Shown in pieces: positions 44,953-53,324 of a DNA stretch of 64,000 nt. Below the pieces are notes generated by a model that was given only the letters and a program-made list of their open reading frames with translations, had not been told where the DNA came from and ran no database searches. Source of the stretch: UBA5342 sp965662645. Lineage in GTDB: Bacteria > Bacteroidota > Bacteroidia > Bacteroidales > UBA5342. The DNA lies in contig CBFIII010000012.1 in assembly GCA_965662645.1 (NCBI GenBank), forward strand, positions 24,141-88,140, in the 5' to 3' direction. Position numbers and translations under genes: made by a program. Each line of letters opens with the position of its first letter. Within the stretch, counting starts at the first letter, position 1.

Positions 44953-44972
44953 TTTGTCATAGTTATTACAAA
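44953..44972. promoter_or_regulatory. Palindromic operator candidate for the Crp/Fnr regulator
   Basis: The 20-base sequence TTTGTCATAGTTATTACAAA has dyad symmetry (TTTGTnATAnnTATnACAAA; 16 of 20 positions symmetric). It sits between the divergent regulator and ferredoxin genes, 17 bases from the regulator start. Crp/Fnr family sites have this size and layout. Confidence 0.6.
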
Positions 44973-45039
44973 CAGATACAAATATATAGTTTTTATTTGC
45001 ACTCAGAAAAGATATTAATTAGTAATAAAGGAGATACTT

Positions 45040-45915
45040 ATGAAACGCGATATTATTAAAATAGATGAGGATTTATGTAATGGCTGTGCCTTATGTATTC
45101 CTAATTGCCATGAAGGTGCTTTGCAAATTATTGAAGGGAAAGCCCGTTTGGTGAGCGATTTGATGTGTGATGGTTTGGGTGCTTGCATTGGACACTGTCC
45201 TCAGGGTGCTATTACTGTAGAACATCGAGAAGCTGAAGCTTATGACGAAACAGCGGTCATGTTACAAATGATTGACAAAGGGCAAGCCACTGTAATAGCA
45301 CACTTAAAACACCTTAAAGAACATGACGAGAAAGCATATGTTAAGGAAGGTATTAGTGTTCTCCAGGCGGCTAAGGATCCATCTATAAATGTTGAAGAGG
45401 TGTTTAATGCTTTGCATACTAAGGAGAAAGCTCCTGTGGTGCCCGTTTCTTGTCCTAGCTCTCAATCACAAAGTTTTAAACCTTCATTTGTTGCGGGGAT
45501 GGGTATGGCACCTGCTGCAGGAAGTCCGCGTCCTTCGGCATTACAGCATTGGCCAGTGCAGATGCATTTGATTAACCCCAATGCCGCTTATTTTAAGCAG
45601 AGCGATCTGCTGCTTGCTGCTGATTGTACTGCTTTTGCTATGGGCGGTTTTCATGAGGACTTTTTAGAAGGTAAGACATTGGCTATCGCTTGTCCTAAGT
45701 TAGATTCAGGATTGGATAGTTATTTTGATAAATTAGTGCGCCTGATTGATGAGGCTGAAATAAATACCCTAACGTTGATGGTGATGGAAGTGCCTTGTTG
45801 TGGTGGCTTAACTAGGTTAGCTACTCAAGCGGTGGCTCAGGCCAAACGAAAAGTCCCAATTAAGCAAATTATGATTTCTATTCGGGGTGAGGTGATGTCG
45901 CAAGAGTGGATTTAA
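45040..45915 (+). CDS. Ferredoxin-like 4Fe-4S protein with extra C-terminal domain
   Basis: The 291-residue protein has two clusters in the first 60 residues: CNGCALCIPNCHEG and CDGLGACIGHCPQGA. The second has the first Cys spaced by four residues (C-x5-C-x3-C), as in ferredoxins paired with ATP-binding or corrinoid proteins. The rest (about 110-291) includes CPSSQSQSF, LAADCTAFAMGGFHEDFLEGK, ACPKL, and VPCCGG. These extra Cys residues could bind another cofactor. It is soluble and cytoplasmic. It is probably an anaerobic electron carrier or redox sensor controlled by the divergent Crp/Fnr regulator. Confidence 0.85.
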   Translation: MKRDIIKIDEDLCNGCALCIPNCHEGALQIIEGKARLVSDLMCDGLGACIGHCPQGAITVEHREAEAYDETAVMLQMIDKGQATVIAHLKHLKEHDEKAYVKEGISVLQAAKDPSINVEEVFNALHTKEKAPVVPVSCPSSQSQSFKPSFVAGMGMAPAAGSPRPSALQHWPVQMHLINPNAAYFKQSDLLLAADCTAFAMGGFHEDFLEGKTLAIACPKLDSGLDSYFDKLVRLIDEAEINTLTLMVMEVPCCGGLTRLATQAVAQAKRKVPIKQIMISIRGEVMSQEWI

Positions 45916-45916
45916 T

Positions 45917-46005
45917 CTCTCATTGTGGGGTGTTTCGCTTAGCTTATGGTTAATAATAAAAGATTTATAACTAGATACCCCTCTCAGTTTGCAGCAGGGG
46001 TATTT
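45917..46005 (+). repeat. Dispersed palindromic intergenic repeat, copy R7 (degenerate subtype A)
   Basis: It aligns to subtype A with losses: CTCATTGTGGGGTG, TTAGCTTATGG, AATAATAAAAG, ACTAGATACCCC and CAGTTTGCAGCAGGGG. It lies directly behind the ferredoxin stop codon. Confidence 0.6.
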
Positions 46006-46117
46006 GTTGTGACCTTTTTTCATAAATAAAATAGAGGTAGAAGTTCGTCGTGGTTTTCTGTTTTTATTATGCAATTTTATTGTTCTTTTGTAGTTAGTAC
46101 TGATAAGATTGCTTTTT

Positions 46118-47389
46118 ATGAATAATATCAAATATATTTTACTTTCAGTCATCGGGTTGTTTTCTTGTTTTGCAATAAATGCACAATATAGCACACGTCC
46201 TTATCAGGCTAAGGTGAATGCTTTGCAAGTCTATCGTTCTGGATGGGCTAATTCTTATCCTGTGATTTATGCCAATAATGCGAGTGAAGCCATACAGATG
46301 AGTTTTGACATCCTTGATGTAAATATGCATCAGGTGACTTACTCGGTGTTTCATTGTAATGCTGACTGGACTCCTTCCGATTTGTCTCCTAATGAATATC
46401 TTGATGGCTTTCAGAGTAACTATGTAGAGGATTATGCCTTTTCTCAGTCCACTACTGTTAATTATGTCAATTACCAATTGCAATTGCCTAATGATGATGT
46501 GGTTTTAAAGTTATCAGGAAATTATACCGTGGTTTTTTATGATGAAGACGAGCAAGATACATTAGCTACTGCTTGTTTTTCTATTGTTGATCAGCGTGTG
46601 GACATTGTTGGTAGTGTGGGAGGGCTTTCTGTTGCGGGAAATTCTAAAAAGATGCAACAACTTAATTTTAAGGTTGATCATTCTAATTATGCCATATCGC
46701 AGCCTATCATCGAAACCCAAGTGGTGGTGAAGCAGAACAACTCATCTCTGCATCAGGTCATGAATTCAACACCTACTTATATTTATGCTGATCGTTTGGT
46801 TTATGAACAACAGCCTTGTTTTGCTTTTCTTGGTGGTGATGAATATCATCTGTTTGAAACCTCTTCGTTGCGTTTTGCAGGAAAAGGAATTCAAGATGTT
46901 TCTTTTTTCTCCCCTTTTTATCACGCTAACTTACGTGTTGATAAGTGTCGTTCTTATCTTGTTTATAATTTTGATAATGATATTAATGGTAAATTCCTGA
47001 TTCGTAGGCAAGAATCGGATGACGACGAGATGGCAACAGAAGCCGATTATGTTATGGTTCATTTTGCTTTAGAGATGTATCCTCCTTTGCTTGATGCTAG
47101 GATTTTTGTAGGAGGTGCTTTTTCTTATAATATGTTGGATGAAGCTCACCGTATGCGTTACAATAACGATAAAAAAAGGTATGAAGGTTCCGTATTAGTA
47201 AAGCAAGGATATTACAATTACAGGTATTATGTGGTAGATAATAGAACTAAAGCTGTGCTTAATGCGCCGGTAGAGTTAGATGCTTACCAAACAGAGAACG
47301 ATTATTTGATTTTCTTTTATCATCGACCACTTGGGGAGCGTTATGATTGCTTGATTGGTTATCAAGTTATTAACACGTTAAATAAGTAA
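46118..47389 (+). CDS. DUF5103 / type IX secretion plug-family protein
   Basis: The 423-residue protein has a signal peptide (LLSVIGLFSCFAINAQ) and a two-part beta-rich body. Family features are VYRSGWANSYPVIYAN, the conserved VTYSVFHCNADWTPSDLSPNEYLDGF, and FFSPFYHANLRVDKC. DUF5103 is now linked to the Plug protein that blocks the periplasmic side of the T9SS translocon SprA. So this gene hints that the organism has a type IX secretion system, but this is an inference from the family. ATG 46118 is preferred to TTG 46109. Confidence 0.82.
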   Translation: MNNIKYILLSVIGLFSCFAINAQYSTRPYQAKVNALQVYRSGWANSYPVIYANNASEAIQMSFDILDVNMHQVTYSVFHCNADWTPSDLSPNEYLDGFQSNYVEDYAFSQSTTVNYVNYQLQLPNDDVVLKLSGNYTVVFYDEDEQDTLATACFSIVDQRVDIVGSVGGLSVAGNSKKMQQLNFKVDHSNYAISQPIIETQVVVKQNNSSLHQVMNSTPTYIYADRLVYEQQPCFAFLGGDEYHLFETSSLRFAGKGIQDVSFFSPFYHANLRVDKCRSYLVYNFDNDINGKFLIRRQESDDDEMATEADYVMVHFALEMYPPLLDARIFVGGAFSYNMLDEAHRMRYNNDKKRYEGSVLVKQGYYNYRYYVVDNRTKAVLNAPVELDAYQTENDYLIFFYHRPLGERYDCLIGYQVINTLNK

Positions 47390-47445
47390 AGTGTTTTTCT
47401 TTTAGTCCGATATGTTTATCTGAAATGCTGAAAGTTAACAAAATC

Positions 47446-47478
47446 TTGTCTGACATATAAAAAAAATATCTATTTTTG
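47446..47478 (+). promoter_or_regulatory. Promoter-like sequence upstream of the TPR gene
   Basis: TATTTTTG (47471-47478) matches the -7 box, with TTG at 47446-47448 as possible -33 element (22-base spacing). It lies about 138 bases before the start codon, implying a longer 5' leader. Confidence 0.45.
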
Positions 47479-47616
47479 CAGACGCTGAAAATTAAAGATG
47501 GAGGGTGATTTCTTATTTCTTGATAAGAAAACGTCTTTTTCAAATCGTGTTTTTAGGCTTAATAAATAAGAAAGTATTACTTTAATAATAGAATAAATAT
47601 ATTTTAAACTATAACT

Positions 47617-48303
47617 ATGCCAGAAAAGAATGGACATCACGAAGGTGAGCAGTTAGAAAGTATTGAGCACGTATTGTCAAACTCTGAGAGATTTATTGAG
47701 AAAAATCAGAAAATGATTACCAACGTTGTACTTGGTGTTATTGTTGTTATTTTAGGGGCTATGGCTTATAGCCGTTTTGTAGTAGATCCTAAGGAAGGTG
47801 AAGCTCAGTCTCAGCTATTTACTGGTGAGGTTTTATTTCAAAAAGATTCTTTCCGTTTAGCGGTAGAAGGTGACGGTAACTTCATGGGTTTTGAATATAT
47901 TATCGATCAATATGGTTCTACCACTTCAGGTAATTTAGCTAAGTATTATGCAGGTATTTCATATTTTAATATGGGAGATTTTGATTCTGCAATTAAAAAT
48001 CTTAATAAATTTGATGCCGAAGGTGTTATGATGCCATCTATAAAATTTGGTGCTATGGGTGATTGTTATGTTGAATTGAACAACTTAGATAAAGCCATAA
48101 GTAATTTTAAAAAGGCAGCGTCGTTTGAGAATGCTTTCTTGGCACCAACTTACCTTAAGAAATGTGCTATAGCCTTAGAGGCAAAAGGAGATTATGCTAA
48201 AGCATTAGATTGTTATAGCGAAATTAAAAGCAATTATCCTAAGAGTATGGAGGCTAACGATGTTGATAAATATATCGCACGTGTTGAGATTCTTATTCAA
48301 TAA
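47617..48303 (+). CDS. TPR-containing membrane protein (YfgM-like)
   Basis: The 228-residue protein has a cytoplasmic N-terminus, one transmembrane helix (about 41-60, MITNVVLGVIVVILGAMAY) and three or four TPR units (about 90-228: AKYYAGISYFNMGDFDSAI, MGDCYVELNNLDKAISNF, KKCAIALEAKGDYAKALD). The layout matches the TPR_21/YfgM family, in which the TPR domain acts outside the cytoplasm and links to folding factors. Its partner in this organism is not known. Confidence 0.8.
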   Translation: MPEKNGHHEGEQLESIEHVLSNSERFIEKNQKMITNVVLGVIVVILGAMAYSRFVVDPKEGEAQSQLFTGEVLFQKDSFRLAVEGDGNFMGFEYIIDQYGSTTSGNLAKYYAGISYFNMGDFDSAIKNLNKFDAEGVMMPSIKFGAMGDCYVELNNLDKAISNFKKAASFENAFLAPTYLKKCAIALEAKGDYAKALDCYSEIKSNYPKSMEANDVDKYIARVEILIQ

Positions 48304-48335
48304 ATAAAGGAAAACAATTGAAATATCTTATATTT

Positions 48336-48364
48336 AACGCTGGATTTATTCCGGCGTTTTTTAT
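48336..48364 (+). terminator. Terminator after the TPR gene
   Basis: AACGCTGG (48336-48343) pairs with CCGGCGTT (48351-48358), one G-T wobble, followed by a T run. It lies 33 bases after the stop codon. Confidence 0.85.
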
Positions 48365-48552
48365 TAATAAAAAATAAGAAAAAGCAACTAGACTGTAAAG
48401 TAGCACTTTTATTAAATGGTTTTTATAGTTTTAAATTGTTTGGATTTGTTTCTAGTGTTTTGATTTATAATGCTTTTTGAATAAAATGAGATGCCAATAC
48501 AGAAATTTATATTTGTCTGGGAAACTACGACATTAATTAATCTACACTCCTT

Positions 48553-49572
48553 ATGTTAAATCGAGTATTAGAATACAATTATTCTGCGATATTGATATTC
48601 TTTTTTGTTTTAGTTTTAAAAGTGGTATTGTATTATAGTGGTCAGGTGTATAGTAACGAATATGATGCCTCTATAATACGTCTATTTGACTCTGCTACCT
48701 TATGGAGTGGTGTTTTTGCTGCCTTGATGAGTGTGGTCATTGGGCTCTTAATATTAGTCAATAGCGAGTGTTTTGCTAAACGGACTAATTTTTCACTTTG
48801 GGTCGTCTTGATTTTTGCACTTCAGATGAGTTTTTATTCTTTTTTTAGCTTTTCAGCTGAATATGTAGGTTTGTTTTTCTTTGTGGTTAGTTTGTATTTC
48901 TTTTTTAAAGGCACAAGGGGGCTTGGTATCAAAAAAACGACAGTTGATTGTTTTAATCTTTCTTTTTTTTTAGCCCTGGGGTGTTATTTTACACCGCACT
49001 TAGTTTATCTATTACCTCTATTTTGGTTTGGTAGAGTATTCGTGGGGCAGGCGCATCTTAAGAGTTTTTTAGCTTCACTTCTAGGTTTTATTATTCCTTT
49101 TTTTATTGTTGATGCTACTATTTATGTGTTTTATAATGATGTGGCAGAGTATTCCGTTGTTTATTTATTACAACAGCTCAAGATGCATGAAAGTGTTTTT
49201 GTTTCCATGTCATGGTCATGGTCTTTGTTAGCTAATAGTGTGTTTTTTATCTTGTTGTTGTTTATCAGCTTATTTTTCACTTTTACTCACGTTTTGTCAA
49301 GCAAATCTATTATTCGTAATTATAATCAAATTAATGTTATTATCATATTGTATGTAGCGCTTATGATTATAATAGGTTTTATCCCTTTGCATTTTGGAAT
49401 GATGTTACTTTTTGTACCATCGGCTTATTTCTTTTCTAACTTTCAATGTTTAATACCACGACGTTGGCGAAACATATTTCTTGTTGTATTTATTTTTTCC
49501 GTGTTTTTATCTTACCCCGTTATCATGGATGGTATTATTGCTTTTGTTAATGTGTTTTTTGATGGTGTGTGA
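48553..49572 (+). CDS. DUF6427 multi-pass membrane protein
   Basis: The 339-residue protein has about nine or ten hydrophobic segments across its length and no soluble domain. The pattern (LALGCYFTPHLVYLLPLFWFGR, with polar breaks) matches the Bacteroidota DUF6427 group, which has sometimes been mislabelled as carotene monooxygenase. The function is unknown. It precedes the tRNA-Pro gene by about 60 bases. Confidence 0.72.
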   Translation: MLNRVLEYNYSAILIFFFVLVLKVVLYYSGQVYSNEYDASIIRLFDSATLWSGVFAALMSVVIGLLILVNSECFAKRTNFSLWVVLIFALQMSFYSFFSFSAEYVGLFFFVVSLYFFFKGTRGLGIKKTTVDCFNLSFFLALGCYFTPHLVYLLPLFWFGRVFVGQAHLKSFLASLLGFIIPFFIVDATIYVFYNDVAEYSVVYLLQQLKMHESVFVSMSWSWSLLANSVFFILLLFISLFFTFTHVLSSKSIIRNYNQINVIIILYVALMIIIGFIPLHFGMMLLFVPSAYFFSNFQCLIPRRWRNIFLVVFIFSVFLSYPVIMDGIIAFVNVFFDGV

Positions 49573-49596
49573 TAGTATTATTTTCTATTTTTTATT

Positions 49597-49604
49597 TATT
49601 TTTG
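49597..49604 (+). promoter_or_regulatory. -7 box upstream of tRNA-Pro
   Basis: TATTTTTG fits TAnnTTTG and lies 29 bases before the tRNA. No clear -33 element is visible. Confidence 0.4.
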
Positions 49605-49632
49605 TACGACTGTTTATAACAGTTCAATTTTT

Positions 49633-49707
49633 CGGGATGTAGCTCAGCTCGGTTAGAGTACTCGTCTGGGGGGCGAGGGGTCGCATGTTCAAATCCTGTC
49701 ATCCCGA
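49633..49707 (+). tRNA. tRNA-Pro (anticodon GGG)
   Basis: The sequence folds as a cloverleaf. The acceptor stem CGGGATG (49633-49639) pairs with CATCCCG (49700-49706). The D arm is GCTC/GAGT, the anticodon stem is CTCGT/GCGAG with loop CTGGGGG (anticodon GGG at 49668-49670), and the T loop is TTCAAAT. CCA is not encoded. The T stem GCATG/CCTGT has one T-C mismatch and a G-T wobble, which is unusual. The type I restriction locus begins about 200 bases downstream. Confidence 0.88.
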
Positions 49708-49718
49708 CTATTGAAAAT

Positions 49719-49755
49719 AAAGCACTTATCTCTTTTTGGGATGGGTGCTTTTTCT
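49719..49755 (+). terminator. Probable terminator after tRNA-Pro
   Basis: AAAGCAC (49719-49725) pairs with GTGCTTT (49745-49751), with a 19-base loop and a T run. The long loop lowers confidence. Confidence 0.5.
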
Positions 49756-49916
49756 TTATGGGTAAATAATGGGTGAACAAATAAATCTTTAAAGAAGTCT
49801 GAAATTCTTGTGTTTTTTTTGGAGGTATAATTACTCTAAACATTTAGACTCGTCCTAAAGTTTTTATCTTATTATTGTTACTTTTGATCTTTTAAGACTA
49901 CATACCAAAAGAAATA

Positions 49917-51470
49917 ATGATAACAGGAGAATTAAAATCACAAGTAGATCGTGTGTGGAATGCATTTTGGACGGGCGGAATATCTAATCCCCTAGCTGTA
50001 ATAGAGCAGTTTACTTACTTGCTTTTTATCCGTCGTATGGATGAGCAACAACTGGCTGCTGAAGCCAATGCACAAGTCTTAGGCTTACCGCTAAAAGAGG
50101 TCATCTTTAGCGCTGATGAGAAAGAACTACGCTGGAGCTCGTTTAAGAATATAGACCCTGAACCCATGTTTGATCTCTTCACCAAACCAATGGTGAATGA
50201 TATGAGCGTTATAGACCATATGAAACAGGTGGGCAAATCAGGTGGTGTATTTGCTGAGTTTATGAGCAAGGCCGTCTTTATGATTGCCACACCACGATTG
50301 CTCGACCAAGTGGTGCAGCTCATCGATGGCATCGACATGAAAGATCGCGACACCAAAGGTGATCTTTACGAATATATGCTTTCCAAGATAGCCTCAGCAG
50401 GAGCTATGGGGCAATTTCGCACGCCACGTCACATTATTAAGATGATGGTGGAGATGGCGCAACCAAAGAAGGACGACACCATTTGTGACCCCTCAGCGGG
50501 CACAGCTGGATTCCTGGTAGCTGCTGGTGAATATTATAGAGAGAATCATGCTGACTGGTTTCTAGAGCGCGACTTCCGTGAACACTTCAACCAAGAAATG
50601 TTCAGTGGTGTAGAGTTGGACGAAACCATGCTGCGCATAGGTGCTATGAATTTACAGTTGCATGGCATAGAACAACCCAATTTGGTTAAGAATGATTCCC
50701 TCAGCGAAAGTGCTGGTTATCTGCGCGATCGTTATTCGCTGATATTAGCCAACCCCCCATTTAAGGGAAGCTTGGACTACGATAGCGTAGAAGGCTCCAT
50801 CCTGAAAACCGTAAAATCAAAGAAAACAGAACTTCTTTTCCTGGGCCTAATGCTGAGGATGATGAAGATAGGTGGACGCTGTGCGGTGATTGTGCCCGAT
50901 GGGGTGCTTTTCGGTAGTTCTAATGCACACAAACAAATTCGTCAAGAGATCATCGAAAACCATAAACTCGAAGCGGTAATTTCTATGCCTAGTGGGGTGT
51001 TCAAACCTTACGCTGGAGTAAGTACTGCCGTACTATTTTTTACCAAAACCACTACGGGTGGTACTGATAATGTATGGTTCTATGATATGAAAGCCGACGG
51101 CTATAGCCTAGACGATAAACGTAGCGAAATAAAGGATAACAATATCCCAGATATTATTGCACGCTTCCGTTCGCTATCTGCACCCAATACTAACGAAGAG
51201 TCCGCTGAGGCGAATACTTCAATAGCTGCAGAATCGGCTCCTAAGTATAGCAACTATGACGAAGCCAAGCGCGCTCGTACCGAACAAAGTTTCCTAGTTC
51301 CTTTTCAGGAAATAAAAGATAACGACTGGGATTTGTCTATCAATCGCTATAAGGAAATAGTCTATGAAGAGGTGAAGTACGATGCTCCTGCGGATATTAT
51401 TTCAGAAATAGAACAATTAGATAAGGAACGTCAAAGTGTTTTGGCTTTACTTAAGGAGATGGTGGGATGA
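49917..51470 (+). CDS. hsdM: Type I restriction-modification methyltransferase subunit
   Basis: HsdM methylates adenine in the recognition sequence as part of an HsdM2HsdS complex. The 517-residue protein has the N-terminal HsdM_N helices (about 5-140), FRTPRHIIKMMVEM, the SAM motif DPSAGTAGFL (about 191-200) and the catalytic NPPF motif (about 278). A C-terminal region contacts HsdS. The stop overlaps the hsdS start by 4 bases (ATGA). The base composition is richer in GC than the neighbouring core genes, as expected for an acquired locus. Confidence 0.96.
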   Translation: MITGELKSQVDRVWNAFWTGGISNPLAVIEQFTYLLFIRRMDEQQLAAEANAQVLGLPLKEVIFSADEKELRWSSFKNIDPEPMFDLFTKPMVNDMSVIDHMKQVGKSGGVFAEFMSKAVFMIATPRLLDQVVQLIDGIDMKDRDTKGDLYEYMLSKIASAGAMGQFRTPRHIIKMMVEMAQPKKDDTICDPSAGTAGFLVAAGEYYRENHADWFLERDFREHFNQEMFSGVELDETMLRIGAMNLQLHGIEQPNLVKNDSLSESAGYLRDRYSLILANPPFKGSLDYDSVEGSILKTVKSKKTELLFLGLMLRMMKIGGRCAVIVPDGVLFGSSNAHKQIRQEIIENHKLEAVISMPSGVFKPYAGVSTAVLFFTKTTTGGTDNVWFYDMKADGYSLDDKRSEIKDNNIPDIIARFRSLSAPNTNEESAEANTSIAAESAPKYSNYDEAKRARTEQSFLVPFQEIKDNDWDLSINRYKEIVYEEVKYDAPADIISEIEQLDKERQSVLALLKEMVG

Positions 51471-52633
51471 TGGAAACAAGCTTAATTCAAAATATTGAAG
51501 ATCTTAATAGAATTCCAGAAACTTGGAAAGTCTATAATTATGAGGCTGTTGTTTCTGATTGTTCAAGTGGAAATAAAAAATTAGCTAAGTCTGATTATCT
51601 TAAAGACGGAGAAATAGCAATTATTGATCAAGGGCAGAGGTTAATTGCAGGCTATAGTAATGATGTAAACTTAAAAGTTAAGTCTAAACCTCCGTATATT
51701 ATATTTGGAGATCATACAAGAGCTTTTAAATTCATTGATTTTCCCTTTATAATGGGTGCTGATGGAACAAAAGTTTTAAAACCTAAAAATGATAGTTGCG
51801 ATACGAAATATTTGTATTATTTCTTTTATAGCCTAGCGATTCCTAATACTGGATACAATAGGCATTATAAGTATTTGAAGAATGCAAAAATCCCCCTACC
51901 ATCACTAACCGAGCAAAAGCGTATAGCCGCTATCTTAGATGCCGCGGATGTCTATCGCCAAAAGACCAAAGCGCTTATCAGCAAATATGATGAACTAGCG
52001 CAGAGCTTATTTTTGGAGATGTTTGGTGATCCTGTTAGTAATCCTATGGGGTGGGAGAAGAAAAGCTTAGATGAAATGCTTGTTTTTCTAACAAGTGGCT
52101 CTAGGGGCTGGGCAAAATATTATAGTGAAGTTGGTGATGTTTTTCTTCGCATTCAAAATATTGGTTATGATAAGCTTACAATTAAAGAGTTAACATATAT
52201 AAATGCTCCAAATTCAGCAGAGTCAAAAAGAACCAAAGTTCAATCAGGTGACATCGTGCTTTCAATAACAGCCGATTTAGGGAGAACCGCAGTGATTCCA
52301 GAATCATTTCCCAAAGCATATATTAGTCAGCATTTGGCAATACTTAGACTAGAAGAAGAATATGTTCCTCGTTTTGTAAGTGCATATATAGCTTCTAATG
52401 GAGGACAGTTATCTTTTAAAAAGTTAGATAAAGGTGGAGTAAAGGCAGGGTTGAACTTTACAGATATTAAATCTTATGAAGTTTTTATTCCTCCAAATCA
52501 ACTCCAAACCCAATTTGCCCAACGCATAGAAGCCATAGAACAGCAAAAAGCACAAGCAGAAAAGAGTTTAGCTCAGGCAGAGGATTTATTTGGTAGTTTG
52601 TTGCAGCGGGCTTTTCGTGGGGAGTTGAATTAA
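51467..52633 (+). CDS. hsdS: Type I restriction-modification specificity subunit
   Basis: HsdS decides which DNA sequence is bound. The 388-residue protein has two target recognition domains (about 1-145 and 196-345), each followed by a conserved helix. The first helix region begins PLPSLTEQKRIAAILDAADVYRQK and the second begins PPNQLQTQFAQRIEAIEQQK. The first TRD is AT-rich and unlike hsdM in base use, as is common where TRDs are exchanged. The gene is intact. It is followed not by hsdR but by REP-like hairpins and a transposase gene. Confidence 0.94.
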   Translation: MMETSLIQNIEDLNRIPETWKVYNYEAVVSDCSSGNKKLAKSDYLKDGEIAIIDQGQRLIAGYSNDVNLKVKSKPPYIIFGDHTRAFKFIDFPFIMGADGTKVLKPKNDSCDTKYLYYFFYSLAIPNTGYNRHYKYLKNAKIPLPSLTEQKRIAAILDAADVYRQKTKALISKYDELAQSLFLEMFGDPVSNPMGWEKKSLDEMLVFLTSGSRGWAKYYSEVGDVFLRIQNIGYDKLTIKELTYINAPNSAESKRTKVQSGDIVLSITADLGRTAVIPESFPKAYISQHLAILRLEEEYVPRFVSAYIASNGGQLSFKKLDKGGVKAGLNFTDIKSYEVFIPPNQLQTQFAQRIEAIEQQKAQAEKSLAQAEDLFGSLLQRAFRGELN

Positions 52634-52647
52634 GATCGGATTATTAT

Positions 52648-52724
52648 CGCACAGGGTTTTGCCCTGTGCGGGTGTATAGTCGCCCCTTTGGGGCTATTGT
52701 GTTGTTTCAGAGCCCCAAAGGGGC
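52648..52724. repeat. GC-rich hairpins (REP-like)
   Basis: A 9-base perfect stem CGCACAGGG/CCCTGTGCG occupies 52648-52670. Two shorter hairpins follow, GCCCC-TTT-GGGGC (52682-52694) and GCCCC-AAA-GGGGC (52712-52724). The latter two are also inverted copies of each other, so they can pair over a longer distance. They stand out from the AT-rich surroundings. Confidence 0.85.
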
Positions 52725-52727
52725 GTC

Positions 52728-52833
52728 ATACATCAGCATTGTGCAACGCACATTGCTGGAAAAGGTGATACATCAGCATTGTGCAACGCGCATTGCTGGA
52801 AAAGGTCATACATCAGCATTGTGCATTGTTTAA
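52728..52833. repeat. 40-base tandem repeat with internal hairpin
   Basis: ATACATCAGCATTGTGC starts at 52728, 52768 and 52808, exactly 40 bases apart; the third unit is cut short. Each full unit contains AGCATTGTGC and GCACATTGCT (or GCGCATTGCT), which form a 10-base stem around AAC with one T-T mismatch. This is the type of structure seen in REP elements next to RAYT transposases. Confidence 0.85.
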
Positions 52834-52868
52834 TTTAACAAAATAGATAACATTTAAAACGAAGATTT

Positions 52869-53324
52869 ATGCCACAATCATTATCTAAGGTTTATTTGCA
52901 TATTGTATTTAGCACCAAGTACCGAAAGCGAAGTATTGATGATCATATAGCACCAGAATTGTTTGCTTATCTCGGTGGTATTTGTCGCGAAATGAAATGC
53001 ACCGCTTTGGAGGTAGGAGGTTATCGTGATCATGTGCATATTTTAGCGGTATTGCATAGAACAGTTTGCCAAAGCGACTTGCTCGAAGAAATCAAGAAAC
53101 GTTCGTCTTTCTGGATAAAAACGAAAGGAGAACCGTATCAATTCTTCTATTGGCAAGATGGCTATGCGGTATTTTCTGTCAGTCCATCAAAGGTCGATAA
53201 GGTGAGACATTACATTCAAACACAAGAAGGACACCATAAAACTCAAGAAAATTACAAAACCGAACTTATCCGTCATCTTGATGAATATAAAATGGAATAC
53301 GACGAACGGTATATGTGGGAGTGA
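52869..53324 (+). CDS. IS200/RAYT-like Y1 transposase
   Basis: The 151-residue protein is a Y1 transposase. It has the HUH motif in GGYRDHVHILAVL (about residue 54-57) and a single catalytic tyrosine in VRHYIQTQEGHHK (about residue 115). This family cuts single-stranded DNA at hairpins, either as IS200-type transposases or as RAYTs that spread REP elements. No TnpB is beside it. Hairpins directly upstream are candidate substrates. It lies between hsdS and hsdR, so it entered or stayed in the restriction locus. Confidence 0.9.
   Translation: MPQSLSKVYLHIVFSTKYRKRSIDDHIAPELFAYLGGICREMKCTALEVGGYRDHVHILAVLHRTVCQSDLLEEIKKRSSFWIKTKGEPYQFFYWQDGYAVFSVSPSKVDKVRHYIQTQEGHHKTQENYKTELIRHLDEYKMEYDERYMWE

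Larger units (their letters stand above)
52634..52868. other. REP-like hairpin cluster between hsdS and the transposase
   Basis: This stretch holds three hairpins and a 40-base tandem repeat, listed separately. There is no gene in it. Confidence 0.75.

Noticed and set aside
49592..49843. Minus-strand frame of 83 codons over the tRNA-Pro
   Set aside because: It is the antisense of a tRNA gene and its flanks.
49633..49916. tRNA-Pro considered as the attachment site of the restriction island
   Set aside because: I found no second copy of the tRNA 3' end in the window, and no integrase lies next to it.
52728..52833. 40-base repeats considered as a CRISPR array
   Set aside because: The units abut without unique spacers, only 2.6 copies exist, and no cas gene is present.
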